The notes: generated by a model from the sequence alone, not told the origin. Positions 46,364 through 57,019 are shown, numbered from the stretch's first letter. The stretch: 64,000 nt of DNA from Shouchella clausii (GCF_001598215.1 NZ_BCXJ01000006.1:62001-126000); one strand, 5' to 3'. Translations and numbers: made by a program.

Positions 46364-47134
46364 CTAGAGTTCCATTACGCCGTATTGGAAAGTAGCATGT
46401 TGCCTTCTGTTGACGGTAAAGCCAAAGCGGGCAAATTGCTCGCTTTGCCAGTGGCCCTTTAACACGACAGCACGCCTTGCAACCCGCTTAGCTTCATCAA
46501 GAACGGATTTTGTCAACGTCTCTGAGCAGGCAAAATGGCGCAGTCCTTCAAGTCCAGGCGAAGCAATTTTCGTCTCAAACATCGGGTCAAAATAAACAAC
46601 ATCAACGGCTTCGTCTTTCATATGTTGAAAATAGGCCGCACTGCTCGTGTTCACAACGTTCACTTGCCGTAACGCCTGCAAGAACGCTTCGTCTCCTTCC
46701 TGCCACTCTTTTAAGCCTGTTGCCACAATATGAGCAATTGACTGACTCACTTCCAGCCCAGTTACTGTTCCTGTTCTGCCGACAGCAAGAGCAGCCATTA
46801 CTGCATCCGCGCCCATGCCAAGTGTGGCATCGAGGACTTTCTCGCCCTTGCTCAAGCCGGCAGCGTCGATGAAAGGATCCGTTCCTGTTTTCTTCCACTG
46901 TTTATAGCGGATAAACGAGGCATTTGGGTGGTAATAAAACGGGACTGCCTCATTATATTTGTAAAGGGTTAGCCGTTCTTTTCCGACGATGCACACATCT
47001 TGACCGTAAGCGGCAAAAAGCGCGTCAAGAGAACGGTCTTGACGCTCAACAAAACGAGCACCAAGTTTAGCAGCACATAAAGCTGCTTTTTCTTTTAAGG
47101 CATGGGCCTGTTTTCTTGCCGTCGTAACGATCAC
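46364..47134 (-). CDS. RsmJ-like SAM methyltransferase (256 aa)
   Basis: Class I methyltransferase with SAM motif DATLGMGADAVMAAL, acidic strand-2 residue in VTGLEVSQSI and catalytic-type motif VYFDPMFE. The DPMF signature and the N-terminal region resemble RsmJ (16S rRNA G1516 N2-methyltransferase) and its Bacillus relatives. GTG start with GAGGAG nine bases upstream. It lies between miaA and mutL, 14 bp from the mutL stop, probably in one transcript. The target in Firmicutes is not certain. Confidence 0.82.
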   Translation of the reverse strand: MIVTTARKQAHALKEKAALCAAKLGARFVERQDRSLDALFAAYGQDVCIVGKERLTLYKYNEAVPFYYHPNASFIRYKQWKKTGTDPFIDAAGLSKGEKVLDATLGMGADAVMAALAVGRTGTVTGLEVSQSIAHIVATGLKEWQEGDEAFLQALRQVNVVNTSSAAYFQHMKDEAVDVVYFDPMFETKIASPGLEGLRHFACSETLTKSVLDEAKRVARRAVVLKGHWQSEQFARFGFTVNRRQHATFQYGVMEL

Positions 47135-47148
47135 GTTTTGTCTCTCCT

Positions 47149-49108
47149 CTACATGACACGCTTAAACATTTTTTCAAGTTCGTACGTTGAAAAGTGGATC
47201 ACAACCGGGCGGCCATGAGGACATGTATACGGTTCTTCACAACGGCGCAGCGTTTCCAGAAGTTGAAACATTTCATCCGTGCGCAAATGGCGATTGGCTT
47301 TAATCGCCGCTTTGCAACTCATCATAATCGCTGCTTCCTCACGCAATTGGCCAATACTAATCCGTTTATTGTCCAAAAGTTGCTCAACCATTTCTCGTAT
47401 CGTCGATTCTTCGTCGCCTTGAGGAAACCAAGTCGGATGGGAACGGACGACAAATGTATTTTTCCCAAATTCTTCTAAAAAATACGCCAACGGCTTCAAG
47501 TTTTTCTTTCGATTCAGTCACAACAAGCGTTTCCCTTGTTGTCAGCTCAAGTGTAATCGGCACTAGCAAGTCTTGTGTTTGTCCTAATGGTTCAGCTAAT
47601 TTTTGATGGAAATGCTCATATTTAATCCGTTCTTGTGCCGCATGTTGGTCAATTAAGTACATCCCTTGTTCGTTTTGGGCAACAATGTATGTTCCATGCA
47701 TCTGGCCGACTGGATACAAAGGCGGCATCCCCCTTTTGGCCTCTACGTCATTGCCTTCAGGCGGTTCTGGCTCGATAACAGTTGTGTCCTCTTCCGTTGG
47801 AAGGGACTCGTCTACTGTTATTTCCGCCTGCTCATATGCATCCTCTGTGTTGGTTTCTACACGTTCATTTCGAGCAGGCACACTGGCATGGCCGCTTCTT
47901 ACTTGTTCGATTTCCTGCTCTTGTGGCCGTGATGGCGACCAACTGTTGCCCATGCTTGTGCTTTCCTCTTGGCGATCAACTTGATTGTCGGCAGCAAGCT
48001 GGCGCGGCTGCTGCATCGTTTCGCGCACATGCTCTTTTTCTGGCTGTAACTCGTACGCTAAGGAGAAGGACAGCTGTTCGCTTTTTGTTTGAGCTGCGTT
48101 TTCTTTTTTCGGCTCAGGTATAAGCGTTTCTTCACTTAACGCCTTTTTAATGCTATCGACAATCATTTCACTAAGCGCTTCTTCCTTGCTCAAGCGCACT
48201 TCCAGCTTAGCCGGATGGACATTGACATCGATTAACGTCGGGTCCATTTCCAACTTTAGAACGGCAATCGGAAAGCGGCCAATTGGCAGCTTTGTGTGAA
48301 AGCCTTGTTGAATCGCTTTAGCCAACTTAAAGTTGCGGATGTAGCGCCCATTTATGAAAATCGACATATACTGCCTGTTCGCTCGTGTCAATTCAGGCTT
48401 AGCGATATAGCCACTTAGCTCGTAATCCAACGATGAACCCGTCATATGGACCATTTGTTCTGCTGTTTTGCGGCCATAGACTTGGGCAATGACTTGGCGT
48501 AAGTCACCGTTTCCTGCTGTTTTCAGCACGGTTTTGCCATCGCTGACATAGTGAAACCGAATGTGCGGGTACGCCAAAGCCATGCGGTTCATTACTTCGC
48601 TCACATGCCCCGCCTCTGTTAAAACCGTTTTTAAATATTTTAGGCGTGCAGGCGTATTGTAAAACAAGTCAGTGACGACAATGGTGGTGCCTTTGCGCGC
48701 TTCAGAGGGCTGCTTGTGGACGATCTCTCCCCCCTCAAGCTCGATTTGCATCCCTGCACTTCCTGTGCTCGTCTGCATATTTACACGGGAGACAGAGGCG
48801 ATGCTTGGCAGCGCTTCGCCGCGAAAACCGAGTGTGCGAATCGTAAACAAATCGCGGTCCGTTTTGATTTTTGAGGTCGCGTGACGAGAGAAAGCCAATT
48901 CTAGTTCATTCGGCTCAATGCCTGTCCCATTATCAACAATGCGAATGGAAGAAAGACCACCTTCTTCAATTTCAACTAGAATTTGGCTGCTGTTTGCATC
49001 AATCGCATTTTCGACAAGCTCTTTGACGATAGAAGCAGGACGTTCAACGACTTCGCCAGCTGCAATTTTATTAGAAAGCGCATCGTCAAGCTGTTGAATA
49101 GCGGTCAT
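47149..49108 (-). pseudogene. mutL: Mismatch repair MutL, broken by a frameshift
   Basis: The N-terminal GHKL ATPase (about 1-335: ELVENAIDANSSQI, DNGTGIEP, TLGFRGEALPS) and linker are intact, and so is the first endonuclease motif DQHAAQERIKYE. In the run of six T at 47482-47477 (minus strand) the frame shifts. With five T the protein would read on as VFLEEFGKN, matching B. subtilis MutL, to [15 protein letters not shown] and FKRVM. As written, translation stops at 47384 after 574 residues with about 24 foreign ones. The lost part holds metal-binding and dimerisation residues. ATG at 49108 follows AAGGGG. Full length without the shift would be about 652 aa. Confidence 0.85.
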
Positions 49109-49131
49109 CGTCTCCACCCCTTTTTACTTTA

Positions 49132-51747
49132 TTACTTGTTTAGCTGCTTTTGCCACTCATTGATTTTTTCAAGCGCTTGTAGCGGTGTTAAGTGCAACAC
49201 ATCGACTTCAGCCATTTTCGCTAGTACCGAACGTTCTTTTTTTGTTGGCTGCTTTGGCTTTGTTTCATCATCAGCTGGAAATAGCGAGAGCTGCTGCGGT
49301 TCTTCGATGGTTGCTGCAGTTTCCGTTTTAGCGCTATTGATTGGTTGTTCTACCGAAGCACTTGTTGGTTTCCGTGGAATATGCTCCAACTCAGTCAAAA
49401 GCGCCTCTGCCCTCGTTGTTACCTGCTTTGGCAAACCGGCCAGTTCTGCGACATAAACGCCGTAGCTGCGGTCTGCAGCGCCTTCAATCACTTGATGGAG
49501 AAACACCACTGTCCCATTTTCCTCTACAGCCGAAACATGGACATTGCGTAACGTATGAAGGGAATCAGCCAACCCTGTCAATTCGTGGTAATGGGTCGAA
49601 AAAAGGGTTTTAGCGCCAATGGTTTCATAAATGTATTCAATGATCGCCTGTGCGAGCGCCATCCCGTCATACGTCGAAGTACCACGGCCAATCTCATCAA
49701 GCAAAATGAGGCTGTGGGGTGTTGCTTTCACAAGCGCGTCTTTTGTCTCCAGCATTTCTACCATAAATGTGCTCTGTCCGCTTGCAAGGTCGTCAGCGGC
49801 ACCAATGCGGGTAAAAATTTGGTCAAACAAAGGCAGCGTTGCTTCCGCGGCAGGCACATAGCTGCCAATCTGCGCCATGACGACAGTTAAAGCAAGCTGG
49901 CGCATATAGGTGCTTTTCCCGCCCATATTCGGCCCCGTAATTAACAGCATATCCCTGTCGCCCGTTAAATCAATGTCATTTTCTACATAACTGCCTCGTT
50001 TAATGACCGTTTCTACGACAGGATGGCGCCCGCCTTTGATGGCGACATCGCGACTTTCAGTGATGGTTGGCTTCGTGTAGCCGTTTTGTTCAGCAACAGA
50101 GGCAAAACCAGCGAGCACATCCATTTCGCTAATATCGGCGGCAAGCTTTTGCAAACTAGCAACATAGGCTTCCACTTGTTTACGGATATCAGCAAATAAA
50201 CGGTATTCAAGATCGGCGAGCTTTTCATCGGCTTCCAATATGAGCGCTTCTTTTTCCTTTAGTTCTGGCGTTATGTAACGTTCAGCATTGGTGAGCGTCT
50301 GTTTGCGTTCGTAGCGGCCATCTGGCAGCATATGGGCATTGGCCCTTGTTACCTCAATGTAGTAACCAAATACACGGTTGTAGCCTACTTTTAATGAGCG
50401 TATGCCTGTTGCTTCCCGTTCCGACTGCTCGAGTTCAGCAATCCACTGTTTGCCGTTACGGCTTGCATCCCGGTAAGCATCCAGTTCTTCGTTATAACCG
50501 TCTACAATAAGGCCACCGTCCGTTAACGAGAGCGGTGGATCATCGACAAGGCTTTGATCCATTAAGGCCACCAAGTCAGCAAACTGCTCAGACTGCTTTA
50601 GCCAACGTCCGCCAAGGCCGGCTTGTTCCAGCGTTGCCTCGATCTCCGGAATGTTTTGCAGCGAGCGCTTTAATTGCACAAGCTCCCGTGCATTGACGCT
50701 GCCGTAAGCAATACGGGCTGCTAACCGCTCAATATCGTAAACGTGGCGAAGACAATCGCGCAATTGCTCCCGTTCAAAAAAATGTTCCAGAAACGCTTCT
50801 ACCACTGCCTGTCTGCCTGCAATTGCTTGCTTGTCCACTAATGGCCGTTCAATCCATTGGCGTAAAAGCCTCCCACCCATTGCTGTTACTGTTTGGTCAA
50901 TCACAGCAAGGAGGGAGCCACTTTTCTTTTTATCGCGCAATGTTTGGACTAATTCCAAATTCCGTTTTGCATGGACATCCATTTTTAAATAAGAATCGGC
51001 CGGATGGAAAACGACTTGTTGCAAATGGCGCAAGCTTTGCTTCTGGGTCGCTAGTAAATAATGGAGCATGCGCCCGTAAGCTCGTTTTAGCAATGGCTGT
51101 TGAATATGGTTAATAAGCCGCTCATATTCTTTAGGCACGCTCTCTTGTTCCTCATAGGAAACAACAAAACCTTGCTGTCCGGCAAGCTTCGCTTTCAGTT
51201 CTTCTTCGAGCCCAGCCGGCGCAATCGCTTCTTTAACGCCACTGGCTGCAATTTCTTGAAGAAGCTCTGCGCTCCCTCCTCTAAGCAATGTTACATCGCT
51301 TTCGCCTGTAGAAAGGTCGCAACGGGCGATGCCCCACGCGTCATCCCCTTCGTTGGCAAAGGCGAGCAAATAGTTGTTTTCTTTTTCCGCTAACAACTTG
51401 CTATTCATCAACGTACCTGGTGTCAATACTTTTGTTACTTCACGCTTCACAACGCCTTTTGCTGTTTTTGGGTCTTCCACTTGCTCACAAATGGCAATTT
51501 TATACCCTTTATCAATTAGGCGGGCTATATATGAATCAGCCGAATGGTACGGAACACCGCACATTGGAATTCGGTCATCGCCTTGGCCACGGCCCGTTAA
51601 TGTAATTTCTAATTCTTGGGCAGCTTTAATGGCATCATCATTGAACATTTCGTAAAAGTCGCCTAACCGGAAAAATAAAAAGGCGTCCTGGTACTTTGCT
51701 TTTATTTGCAAGTACTGTTTCATCATGGGGGTGTGCATTTGTGCCAT
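49132..51747 (-). CDS. mutS: DNA mismatch repair protein MutS (871 aa)
   Basis: Complete MutS: mismatch-binding domain with the phenylalanine wedge in FFRLGDFYEMF (about residue 26), connector, lever and clamp, and the ATPase with GPNMGGKSTYMRQLA, the Walker B LILLDEIGRGTSTYDG and the histidine in FSTHYHEL. Near the C-terminus the clamp-binding motif QLSLFPAD is visible. It recognises mispairs and recruits MutL, whose gene follows after 23 bp but is frameshifted. GGAGG precedes the ATG by six bases. Confidence 0.97.
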   Translation of the reverse strand: MAQMHTPMMKQYLQIKAKYQDAFLFFRLGDFYEMFNDDAIKAAQELEITLTGRGQGDDRIPMCGVPYHSADSYIARLIDKGYKIAICEQVEDPKTAKGVVKREVTKVLTPGTLMNSKLLAEKENNYLLAFANEGDDAWGIARCDLSTGESDVTLLRGGSAELLQEIAASGVKEAIAPAGLEEELKAKLAGQQGFVVSYEEQESVPKEYERLINHIQQPLLKRAYGRMLHYLLATQKQSLRHLQQVVFHPADSYLKMDVHAKRNLELVQTLRDKKKSGSLLAVIDQTVTAMGGRLLRQWIERPLVDKQAIAGRQAVVEAFLEHFFEREQLRDCLRHVYDIERLAARIAYGSVNARELVQLKRSLQNIPEIEATLEQAGLGGRWLKQSEQFADLVALMDQSLVDDPPLSLTDGGLIVDGYNEELDAYRDASRNGKQWIAELEQSEREATGIRSLKVGYNRVFGYYIEVTRANAHMLPDGRYERKQTLTNAERYITPELKEKEALILEADEKLADLEYRLFADIRKQVEAYVASLQKLAADISEMDVLAGFASVAEQNGYTKPTITESRDVAIKGGRHPVVETVIKRGSYVENDIDLTGDRDMLLITGPNMGGKSTYMRQLALTVVMAQIGSYVPAAEATLPLFDQIFTRIGAADDLASGQSTFMVEMLETKDALVKATPHSLILLDEIGRGTSTYDGMALAQAIIEYIYETIGAKTLFSTHYHELTGLADSLHTLRNVHVSAVEENGTVVFLHQVIEGAADRSYGVYVAELAGLPKQVTTRAEALLTELEHIPRKPTSASVEQPINSAKTETAATIEEPQQLSLFPADDETKPKQPTKKERSVLAKMAEVDVLHLTPLQALEKINEWQKQLNK

Positions 51748-51830
51748 AAATTGCCTCCGATATGTTGAAAATCTAATCGCTATTATACCATAGGAAGACA
51801 GTCGATTTCCTTGATTTTAACGGAAAAAAA

Positions 51831-51859
51831 CCGGCTCTCCAAAAAGTGAGCCGGCTTTT
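51831..51859. terminator. cotE terminator
   Basis: 7-bp GC stem CCGGCTC / GAGCCGG with A/T-rich flanks that form T runs in both directions. It abuts the cotE stop codon and separates cotE from mutS. Confidence 0.85.
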
Positions 51860-51860
51860 T

Positions 51861-52433
51861 CTATCGGTCGATTTCTTCTTGTAAAAAGTTTGGATCGATT
51901 TGTTCAAATTCTTCGTCGCGAATTTCGCCAGTAAGTGAGTCAATCGGATATTCTTCAATCAGCCCTTGTGGATTGACCGCTACTGCCACTTTCGTTTCGC
52001 CAATGCATTCAACAATAAATTCCCGTTCGACTTGGACATCGACACTGCGGCCGTCCTCAGAAATGACTGCTTCAAGTGTATTCGGCTGCTGCACAGACTT
52101 CGCGTAAACTTCCAATTCTTCGGAAATCACATTGTCATCTTTCATTGTTAAAGGCACGAGATCGGTATAAGAAACCGTTTGAGTTGCAACGTCCGTTTTC
52201 GTGTTATTGGTATACGAAAACCATACATTAATGTCATAGCTGCCATTGACTTCGACTGTATCCCCACGCTTTTTTGCACTGTACGTGTGATTAATAATCC
52301 AGCAGCCGAGTATGCTTGACGGTGGCTCTGATGGACGGATATGATGTGTCGCTTCTGAAAATTTGCGCCCTTTGCCGCAGACAGCTTTCGTAATAATCTC
52401 GCGATAACTCGTTTCATTTTTTGAGTCAGCCAT
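51861..52433 (-). CDS. cotE: Outer spore coat morphogenetic protein CotE (190 aa)
   Basis: Matches the CotE family from SYREIITKAVCGKGRKF, through PSSILGCWIINH, YDINVWFSYTNNTKTDV and VEREFIVECIGETKVAV, to an acidic C-terminus ending in EQIDPNFLQEE. In B. subtilis CotE directs assembly of the outer coat on the mother-cell side of the forespore. GGGAGG lies six bases before the ATG at 52433; an upstream in-frame start at 52475 lacks one. Position beside mutS is conserved. Confidence 0.95.
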   Translation of the reverse strand: MADSKNETSYREIITKAVCGKGRKFSEATHHIRPSEPPSSILGCWIINHTYSAKKRGDTVEVNGSYDINVWFSYTNNTKTDVATQTVSYTDLVPLTMKDDNVISEELEVYAKSVQQPNTLEAVISEDGRSVDVQVEREFIVECIGETKVAVAVNPQGLIEEYPIDSLTGEIRDEEFEQIDPNFLQEEIDR

Positions 52434-52793
52434 CGTGTACCTCCCATTTTTCATTTTGCCTATTGCAATAGACATTCGCCTTGTTTTTTACATTGCGCAC
52501 ATCCGCTGATCATGTTGTGCAACGCCCCTACGCCTAGACGTTTCTATACCAAGCTATGAATCACTGACCCTGTTTAGACCTATAAAACAAAAACACGGCA
52601 TTCCTGCCGTGTTCAGACTGTAGACAAACGCTCGCATACGGGTCGTTTGCCTCACTTATATGCTTTAAAACTGTCGTTTGACATGCAAGAAAATGTTGCT
52701 CATAAACCCCCGTTCTATCCGCATCCTTCCCTCGCCTGCACTCATCGTCTGACAAGTGTGTTCGATCAGTCTGAGTGCAAAACAAAAAGCGTG
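52434..52793. other. Intergenic region between cotE and ricA
   Basis: 360 bp holding the ricA terminator (52592-52613) and presumably the cotE promoter. No gene and no clear sporulation promoter could be assigned by eye. Confidence 0.5.
52592..52613 (-). terminator. ricA operon terminator
   Basis: Perfect 9-bp stem AACACGGCA / TGCCGTGTT with a 4-base loop, followed by TTTGTTTTA on the minus strand. Confidence 0.82.
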
Positions 52794-53213
52794 TTAACAT
52801 TGATGAAAGGGGCTTTTCGTCGTCGTTCCCCGCATGACATCGCCATCCATGGAACGAATTATTTCATCCGTAACCGTTTTAGACACCGTGTTCGTGATTA
52901 ATTGCAGCAATTCATTTACTTCGACTTGACTCCGTTTAAATTCCTGAACGAGAGGGATCTCATCAATTTGATCATGCAATTCATCAATTTTCGCTTCCAC
53001 TTCTTTTAACGCTTCCGTCTTTCCGTAATGCTTCAAATTAACGGCTTCTTTTTGGTAGCGTTTAATATCGGCAATCATTTCCTGGACGCGAAGATGTTCG
53101 TTGATTTTCTTTTCTGCGCGCTTGAAAAAGTCAACTTCCTCTGTCCGGGCGAGCATATTTGCCAGTTCCTTTGCTTTGCCCTTGATTTCCTGTCTTGTAT
53201 ACAACTTTGTCAT
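52794..53213 (-). CDS. ricA: RicA (YmcA) regulatory protein (139 aa)
   Basis: Helical YmcA/YlbF-family protein: [19 protein letters not shown] and [20 protein letters not shown] are family blocks. RicA, with RicF (YlbF) and RicT (YaaT), forms an iron-sulfur complex that stimulates RNase Y-dependent mRNA processing and is needed for competence, biofilm and sporulation. RNase Y itself is encoded nearby (57074-58651). The ATG overlaps the miaB stop as ATGA, showing translational coupling as in other Bacillus genomes. Confidence 0.93.
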   Translation of the reverse strand: MTKLYTRQEIKGKAKELANMLARTEEVDFFKRAEKKINEHLRVQEMIADIKRYQKEAVNLKHYGKTEALKEVEAKIDELHDQIDEIPLVQEFKRSQVEVNELLQLITNTVSKTVTDEIIRSMDGDVMRGTTTKSPFHQC

Positions 53214-54772
53214 TGTGCTTTCACCTCTGGCGCCGAAACGATTTCTCCATCTAATGACCATGTTTTCGCTTCTGTTATTTTTACATAGACAATTTCGCCA
53301 ATTGCTGATTTCGGTCCGACAAAATTAACAAGCCGATTTGTCCGAGTGCGCCCAGCAAGAACATCTGCATTTTTCTTGCTTTCCCCTTCTACGAGCACTT
53401 CAACAATTTTGTCCTGATAATCCAAGTTGCGCTTGTTGGAAATATCGTTGACAAGGGCATTTAAGCGGGCCAACCGCTCTTTTTTCACAGCCATTGGGAC
53501 GTTGTCTTCCATTCGAGCTGCCGGTGTGCCTTCACGAGGCGAATAAATATAGGTATACGCCGCATCAAATTGAATTTCTTCCACGAGAGAAAGCATGTCC
53601 TGAAATTGTTCTTCGGTTTCATTCGGGAAGCCAACAATTAAATCGGTTGTAAAGGAAGCATTCGGAATCGCTTGTTTAATCTTATTCGCCAGCGTAATGT
53701 ATTGCTCCCGCGTATATTTGCGGCCCATCAGTTTAAGAATATCAGAGTTTCCATGCTGAACCGGCAAATGGATATGCTCAACAAGGTTTCCACCTTGGGC
53801 AAGCACTTCAATTAAATGGTCGTCAAAATCACGAGGGTGGCTTGTCGTAAACCGGACGCGCGGAATATCAATTTTATGAATTTCGTTCATCAGGTCGCCA
53901 AGCCGATAAGAGCCTGGCAAATCTTTGCCATAGGCGTTCACATTTTGGCCGAGCAGCGTTATTTCCTTGTACCCTTGGCGCGCCAAATCACGCACTTCGG
54001 CTATAATGTCTTCAGGCAAGCGACTACGCTCTTTGCCTCGCGTATATGGGACGATGCAGTATGTGCAAAACTTATCACAGCCATACATAATGTTTACCCA
54101 TGCTTGTGTTTTGTTTTTGCGAGAGCGCGGCATGTTTTCAACGATATCGCCTTCTTTGGACCACACTTCAATGACCATTTCTTTTCCGAAAATCGCATCC
54201 CGTAATAAATGGGGCAAACGATGAATGTTGTGTGTCCCGAAGATCAAATCAATGTGCTGGTGCTTTTCCATAATTTTGCCGACTACTGATTCTTCTTGTG
54301 ACATACAACCGCATACGCCAATAATCAGTTCAGGCTTTTCCAACTTAAGCGGCTTTAAGTTGCCGATTTCGCCAAACACTTTGTTTTCCGCGTTTTCACG
54401 GATAGCGCATGTGTTTAATAGAATGACATCAGCCTCTTCTGTTTCGTTTGTTTCTTCAAAGCCCATTCCGAGCAAAAGACCTGACATGTTTTCAGAATCA
54501 TGGACATTCATTTGGCAGCCGTAAGTCCGAATTAAAAATTTCTTCCCTGCGCCAAGGTTGGCAACATCTTCGGGGATCAAATTTTCGGGACGAAGCACTT
54601 GCACGTCTTCACGCTTTCTCTTTCGCCCTGCCCGATAATTCGGCTGATCGTATATGGTAATTTCCCGGCCTTTTATTTTAATAATTTTTTTCTCGTCGTC
54701 TTCAGAAACAACGCGCGCATCGCTAAAATCGAAGTACTTGCTGTAATCTTTCGTCTTGTTTTGATCACTCAT
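53210..54772 (-). CDS. miaB: tRNA methylthiotransferase MiaB (520 aa)
   Basis: Radical-SAM enzyme that methylthiolates i6A37 of tRNA. N-terminal UPF0004 domain with the cysteines of [22 protein letters not shown] and GVCGCMS, the radical-SAM CxxxCxxC in [16 protein letters not shown], and a C-terminal TRAM domain (about 450-515). The family-typical N-terminal extension of Bacillus MiaB is present. I start at the ATG at 54772 (AAGGGG); the frame runs further upstream to 54865 without support. Co-transcribed with ricA. Confidence 0.96.
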   Translation of the reverse strand: MSDQNKTKDYSKYFDFSDARVVSEDDEKKIIKIKGREITIYDQPNYRAGRKRKREDVQVLRPENLIPEDVANLGAGKKFLIRTYGCQMNVHDSENMSGLLLGMGFEETNETEEADVILLNTCAIRENAENKVFGEIGNLKPLKLEKPELIIGVCGCMSQEESVVGKIMEKHQHIDLIFGTHNIHRLPHLLRDAIFGKEMVIEVWSKEGDIVENMPRSRKNKTQAWVNIMYGCDKFCTYCIVPYTRGKERSRLPEDIIAEVRDLARQGYKEITLLGQNVNAYGKDLPGSYRLGDLMNEIHKIDIPRVRFTTSHPRDFDDHLIEVLAQGGNLVEHIHLPVQHGNSDILKLMGRKYTREQYITLANKIKQAIPNASFTTDLIVGFPNETEEQFQDMLSLVEEIQFDAAYTYIYSPREGTPAARMEDNVPMAVKKERLARLNALVNDISNKRNLDYQDKIVEVLVEGESKKNADVLAGRTRTNRLVNFVGPKSAIGEIVYVKITEAKTWSLDGEIVSAPEVKAQ

Positions 54773-54970
54773 TGTAAAATCCCCTTCCATGCAAACAAAA
54801 CGTTCCTCCCATATTATACGTGTCTCATCCTTAGAAAACAATGGAACAGAGCCGATTCGCGGCAATCTTCATTGAAAACAACGCTAGCGTTATCTCTAGC
54901 TATAAAAATGAGGGCTGTAAGGCCCTTTTGACGCATAGGTTTTAATAATCGTATAAAGGGAGCTGGTCCA

Positions 54971-55777
54971 ATGATTGAAATTGCAGGAAAGCCGTTGCAC
55001 ACCATACCGAGCCACGGTTTATCTCAAGCGGAACGCGCCATTCTAACAAGTTTGCTTGAAAGCGAGGCTACTTACCGCTACCAATCCGTTGATGAACTCA
55101 GCTTTGAGGTTGCTTTGCGCTTACATACGGTCGAAGCGTCAATCGCCATGTTTCATAGTGGTGCCTCATTCGAGTCCTTTCAACAGTCCTTTTGCAATCC
55201 CCGCTTTTGGCAGCGGATGCCTAATGGCGCCTTCCAGTTAAAACCTTCCATTAGGCCGTCTGATGCCATCAACGATATCTTTTTAAATGGTAGAGCCTAC
55301 GGATTTGAATGCGCCACTGCGATTATCATTCTCTTTTATAAGGCGGTGCTAGACTCGATTGACCGTCCTTCGTTTGACCGGTTGTTCCAAGGGCTTTATT
55401 TGTATTCATGGGAACATGACGAAGACTTGCAGCTAGTGACGAGAAAAGGGACCGATTATTGTATTGGCGACTGCGTTTACTTTGACAATCCCGATTTTGC
55501 CCCGTACAATTCCGTCTGGCGCGGCGAAAACGCGATTAAGCTTGATCGTGACTTGTACTTTGGCCATGGGATTGGGATTCAAACGAGCGCAGAAATCATC
55601 CGCCTTCTAAACGAGCAACGCATCCCAGGCTCGCAAACGTCCGCTTACTTGCTCGACCAAGTAACACGCCTTAACTTTAAATTGGTACGTACTTTTTCCG
55701 ATACTGGCTACACGCCACGTACAGGGCTTTTGGATGCGATCGTCGTGGAAATGGGTGATCGTATCCACTTTTACTAA
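54971..55777 (+). CDS. tgl: Spore coat transglutaminase Tgl (268 aa)
   Basis: Protein-glutamine gamma-glutamyltransferase that cross-links coat proteins late in sporulation. The catalytic cysteine lies in GFECATAIII (about residue 114), followed by GDCVYFDNPDF, WRGENAIKL and FGHGIGI, all in the B. subtilis Tgl order; about 20 residues longer than that protein at the C-terminus. AAGGGAG precedes the ATG. Gene stands alone on the plus strand between miaB and spoVS and shares a terminator with spoVS. Its location differs from B. subtilis. Confidence 0.93.
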   Translation: MIEIAGKPLHTIPSHGLSQAERAILTSLLESEATYRYQSVDELSFEVALRLHTVEASIAMFHSGASFESFQQSFCNPRFWQRMPNGAFQLKPSIRPSDAINDIFLNGRAYGFECATAIIILFYKAVLDSIDRPSFDRLFQGLYLYSWEHDEDLQLVTRKGTDYCIGDCVYFDNPDFAPYNSVWRGENAIKLDRDLYFGHGIGIQTSAEIIRLLNEQRIPGSQTSAYLLDQVTRLNFKLVRTFSDTGYTPRTGLLDAIVVEMGDRIHFY

Positions 55778-55781
55778 AAGC

Positions 55782-55824
55782 AAAACAGGCTGCTGCACGT
55801 GTTATTCATGCAGCAGCCTGTTTT
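55782..55824. terminator. Shared tgl/spoVS terminator
   Basis: Perfect 16-bp stem AAAACAGGCTGCTGCA / TGCAGCAGCCTGTTTT with an 11-base loop between convergent genes. It works in both directions; the right arm touches the spoVS stop. Confidence 0.88.
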
Positions 55825-56086
55825 AGCTACGAGGTTCTATAATCAGCTTAATGGCCGTTCGCTCTTCTCCGTCAATATGGATGTCTGTAAACGCGGGAAT
55901 GCAGACCAAGTCGATTCCACTGGGAGCAACGAAACCTCTGGCAATCGCAATCGCTTTGATGGACTGGTTTAACGCTCCTGCGCCAATCGCCTGTATTTCT
56001 GCGGCTCCTCGTTCCCGGATGACACCGGCGAGCGCGCCTGCAACAGAATTTGGTGTAGATTTTGCTGAAACCTTTAAGACTTCCAT
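55823..56086 (-). CDS. spoVS: Stage V sporulation protein S (87 aa)
   Basis: Small Alba-like protein, nearly invariant among Bacilli: EVLKVSAKSTPNSVAGALAG, RERGAAEIQAIGAGALNQ and IAIARGFVAPSGIDL. In B. subtilis loss of SpoVS affects septation and coat assembly. GGAGGGG precedes the ATG. It follows ymdB, as in B. subtilis. Confidence 0.97.
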   Translation of the reverse strand: MEVLKVSAKSTPNSVAGALAGVIRERGAAEIQAIGAGALNQSIKAIAIARGFVAPSGIDLVCIPAFTDIHIDGEERTAIKLIIEPRS

Positions 56087-56221
56087 TTCTACCCCTCCTC
56101 AAATAAAATAAAGCGGGCTGGTTCGATCGTTGTCTCCTCAAGCTGTCAATTAACAGGCCAACGCCTTATCACATGTCTATTGAAGAAATAGGAGGGATAT
56201 GCCTCGTGAACACAAAATTGT

Positions 56222-57019
56222 CTACATTTCCATAAACGGGCGCTCATCGGAAAAGGAAAGGCGCTCAATTTTCGCTGCTTTTCCGGTACGGTCATCGATA
56301 TCAATCACAACACCGTTTAATTGTTTGCGACCTTCAGCCACTTCAAAACGCGCAGGCAAATTCGTCAGAAACCGGTACAGCACCGCTTCTTTTTCCATGC
56401 CAAGAATGCCGTCTAAAGGGCCAGTCATGCCAACATCAGACAAATAGGCGGTCCCTTTTGGCAAAATCCGCTCATCTGCTGTTTGCACATGTGTGTGTGT
56501 GCCGATCACTGCACTGACGCGCCCATCTAAATGCCAGCCCATCGCTTGCTTTTCGCTCGTCGTTTCTGCGTGAAAATCGACAAATATGCAATCAGCTTCG
56601 GCGCCAATTTCCTCTAAAATCCCATCGACTGTACGGAAAGGGCAATCAGCTGGATTCATGAACGTCCGTCCTAGCAAATTGATGACGGCCACATTTAATT
56701 GGTTGACTTTCATCACCCGGAAGCCGACCCCAGGCGTGTTCGGAGGCAAGTTGGCTGGCCGTACAAGCCATTTCGCGTCTTCAATGAAATCAAAAATTTC
56801 CCGTTTATCCCAAGCATGGTTTCCGAGTGTCACCATTTGCGCACCTAAATCAAGAAAACCTTTATATATTTTTTCTGTAATCCCTTTACCGTGTGCCGCA
56901 TTTTCGCCATTTATGACCGTGACGGTCGGCTTGTAATGCTGTTTCAAGCGTTTCAAATGCGTTTCTACCATGTCGCGGCCAGGAGAGCCGACAACGTCAC
57001 CAATAAATAAAATCCTCAA
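56222..57019 (-). CDS. ymdB: Metallophosphodiesterase YmdB (265 aa)
   Basis: Calcineurin-like phosphoesterase: metal and catalytic motifs RILFIGDVVGSPGR, VINGENAAHGKG, LGNHAWDKRE, DFHAETTSEK and IGTHTHVQTADE. YmdB hydrolyses cyclic nucleotides and influences biofilm and sporulation gene expression. The start is a TTG at 57019 (GAGGG, 6-base spacing), which gives the usual N-terminus. It follows rny after a terminator hairpin, so its expression may depend on read-through. Confidence 0.95.
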   Translation of the reverse strand: MRILFIGDVVGSPGRDMVETHLKRLKQHYKPTVTVINGENAAHGKGITEKIYKGFLDLGAQMVTLGNHAWDKREIFDFIEDAKWLVRPANLPPNTPGVGFRVMKVNQLNVAVINLLGRTFMNPADCPFRTVDGILEEIGAEADCIFVDFHAETTSEKQAMGWHLDGRVSAVIGTHTHVQTADERILPKGTAYLSDVGMTGPLDGILGMEKEAVLYRFLTNLPARFEVAEGRKQLNGVVIDIDDRTGKAAKIERLSFSDERPFMEM

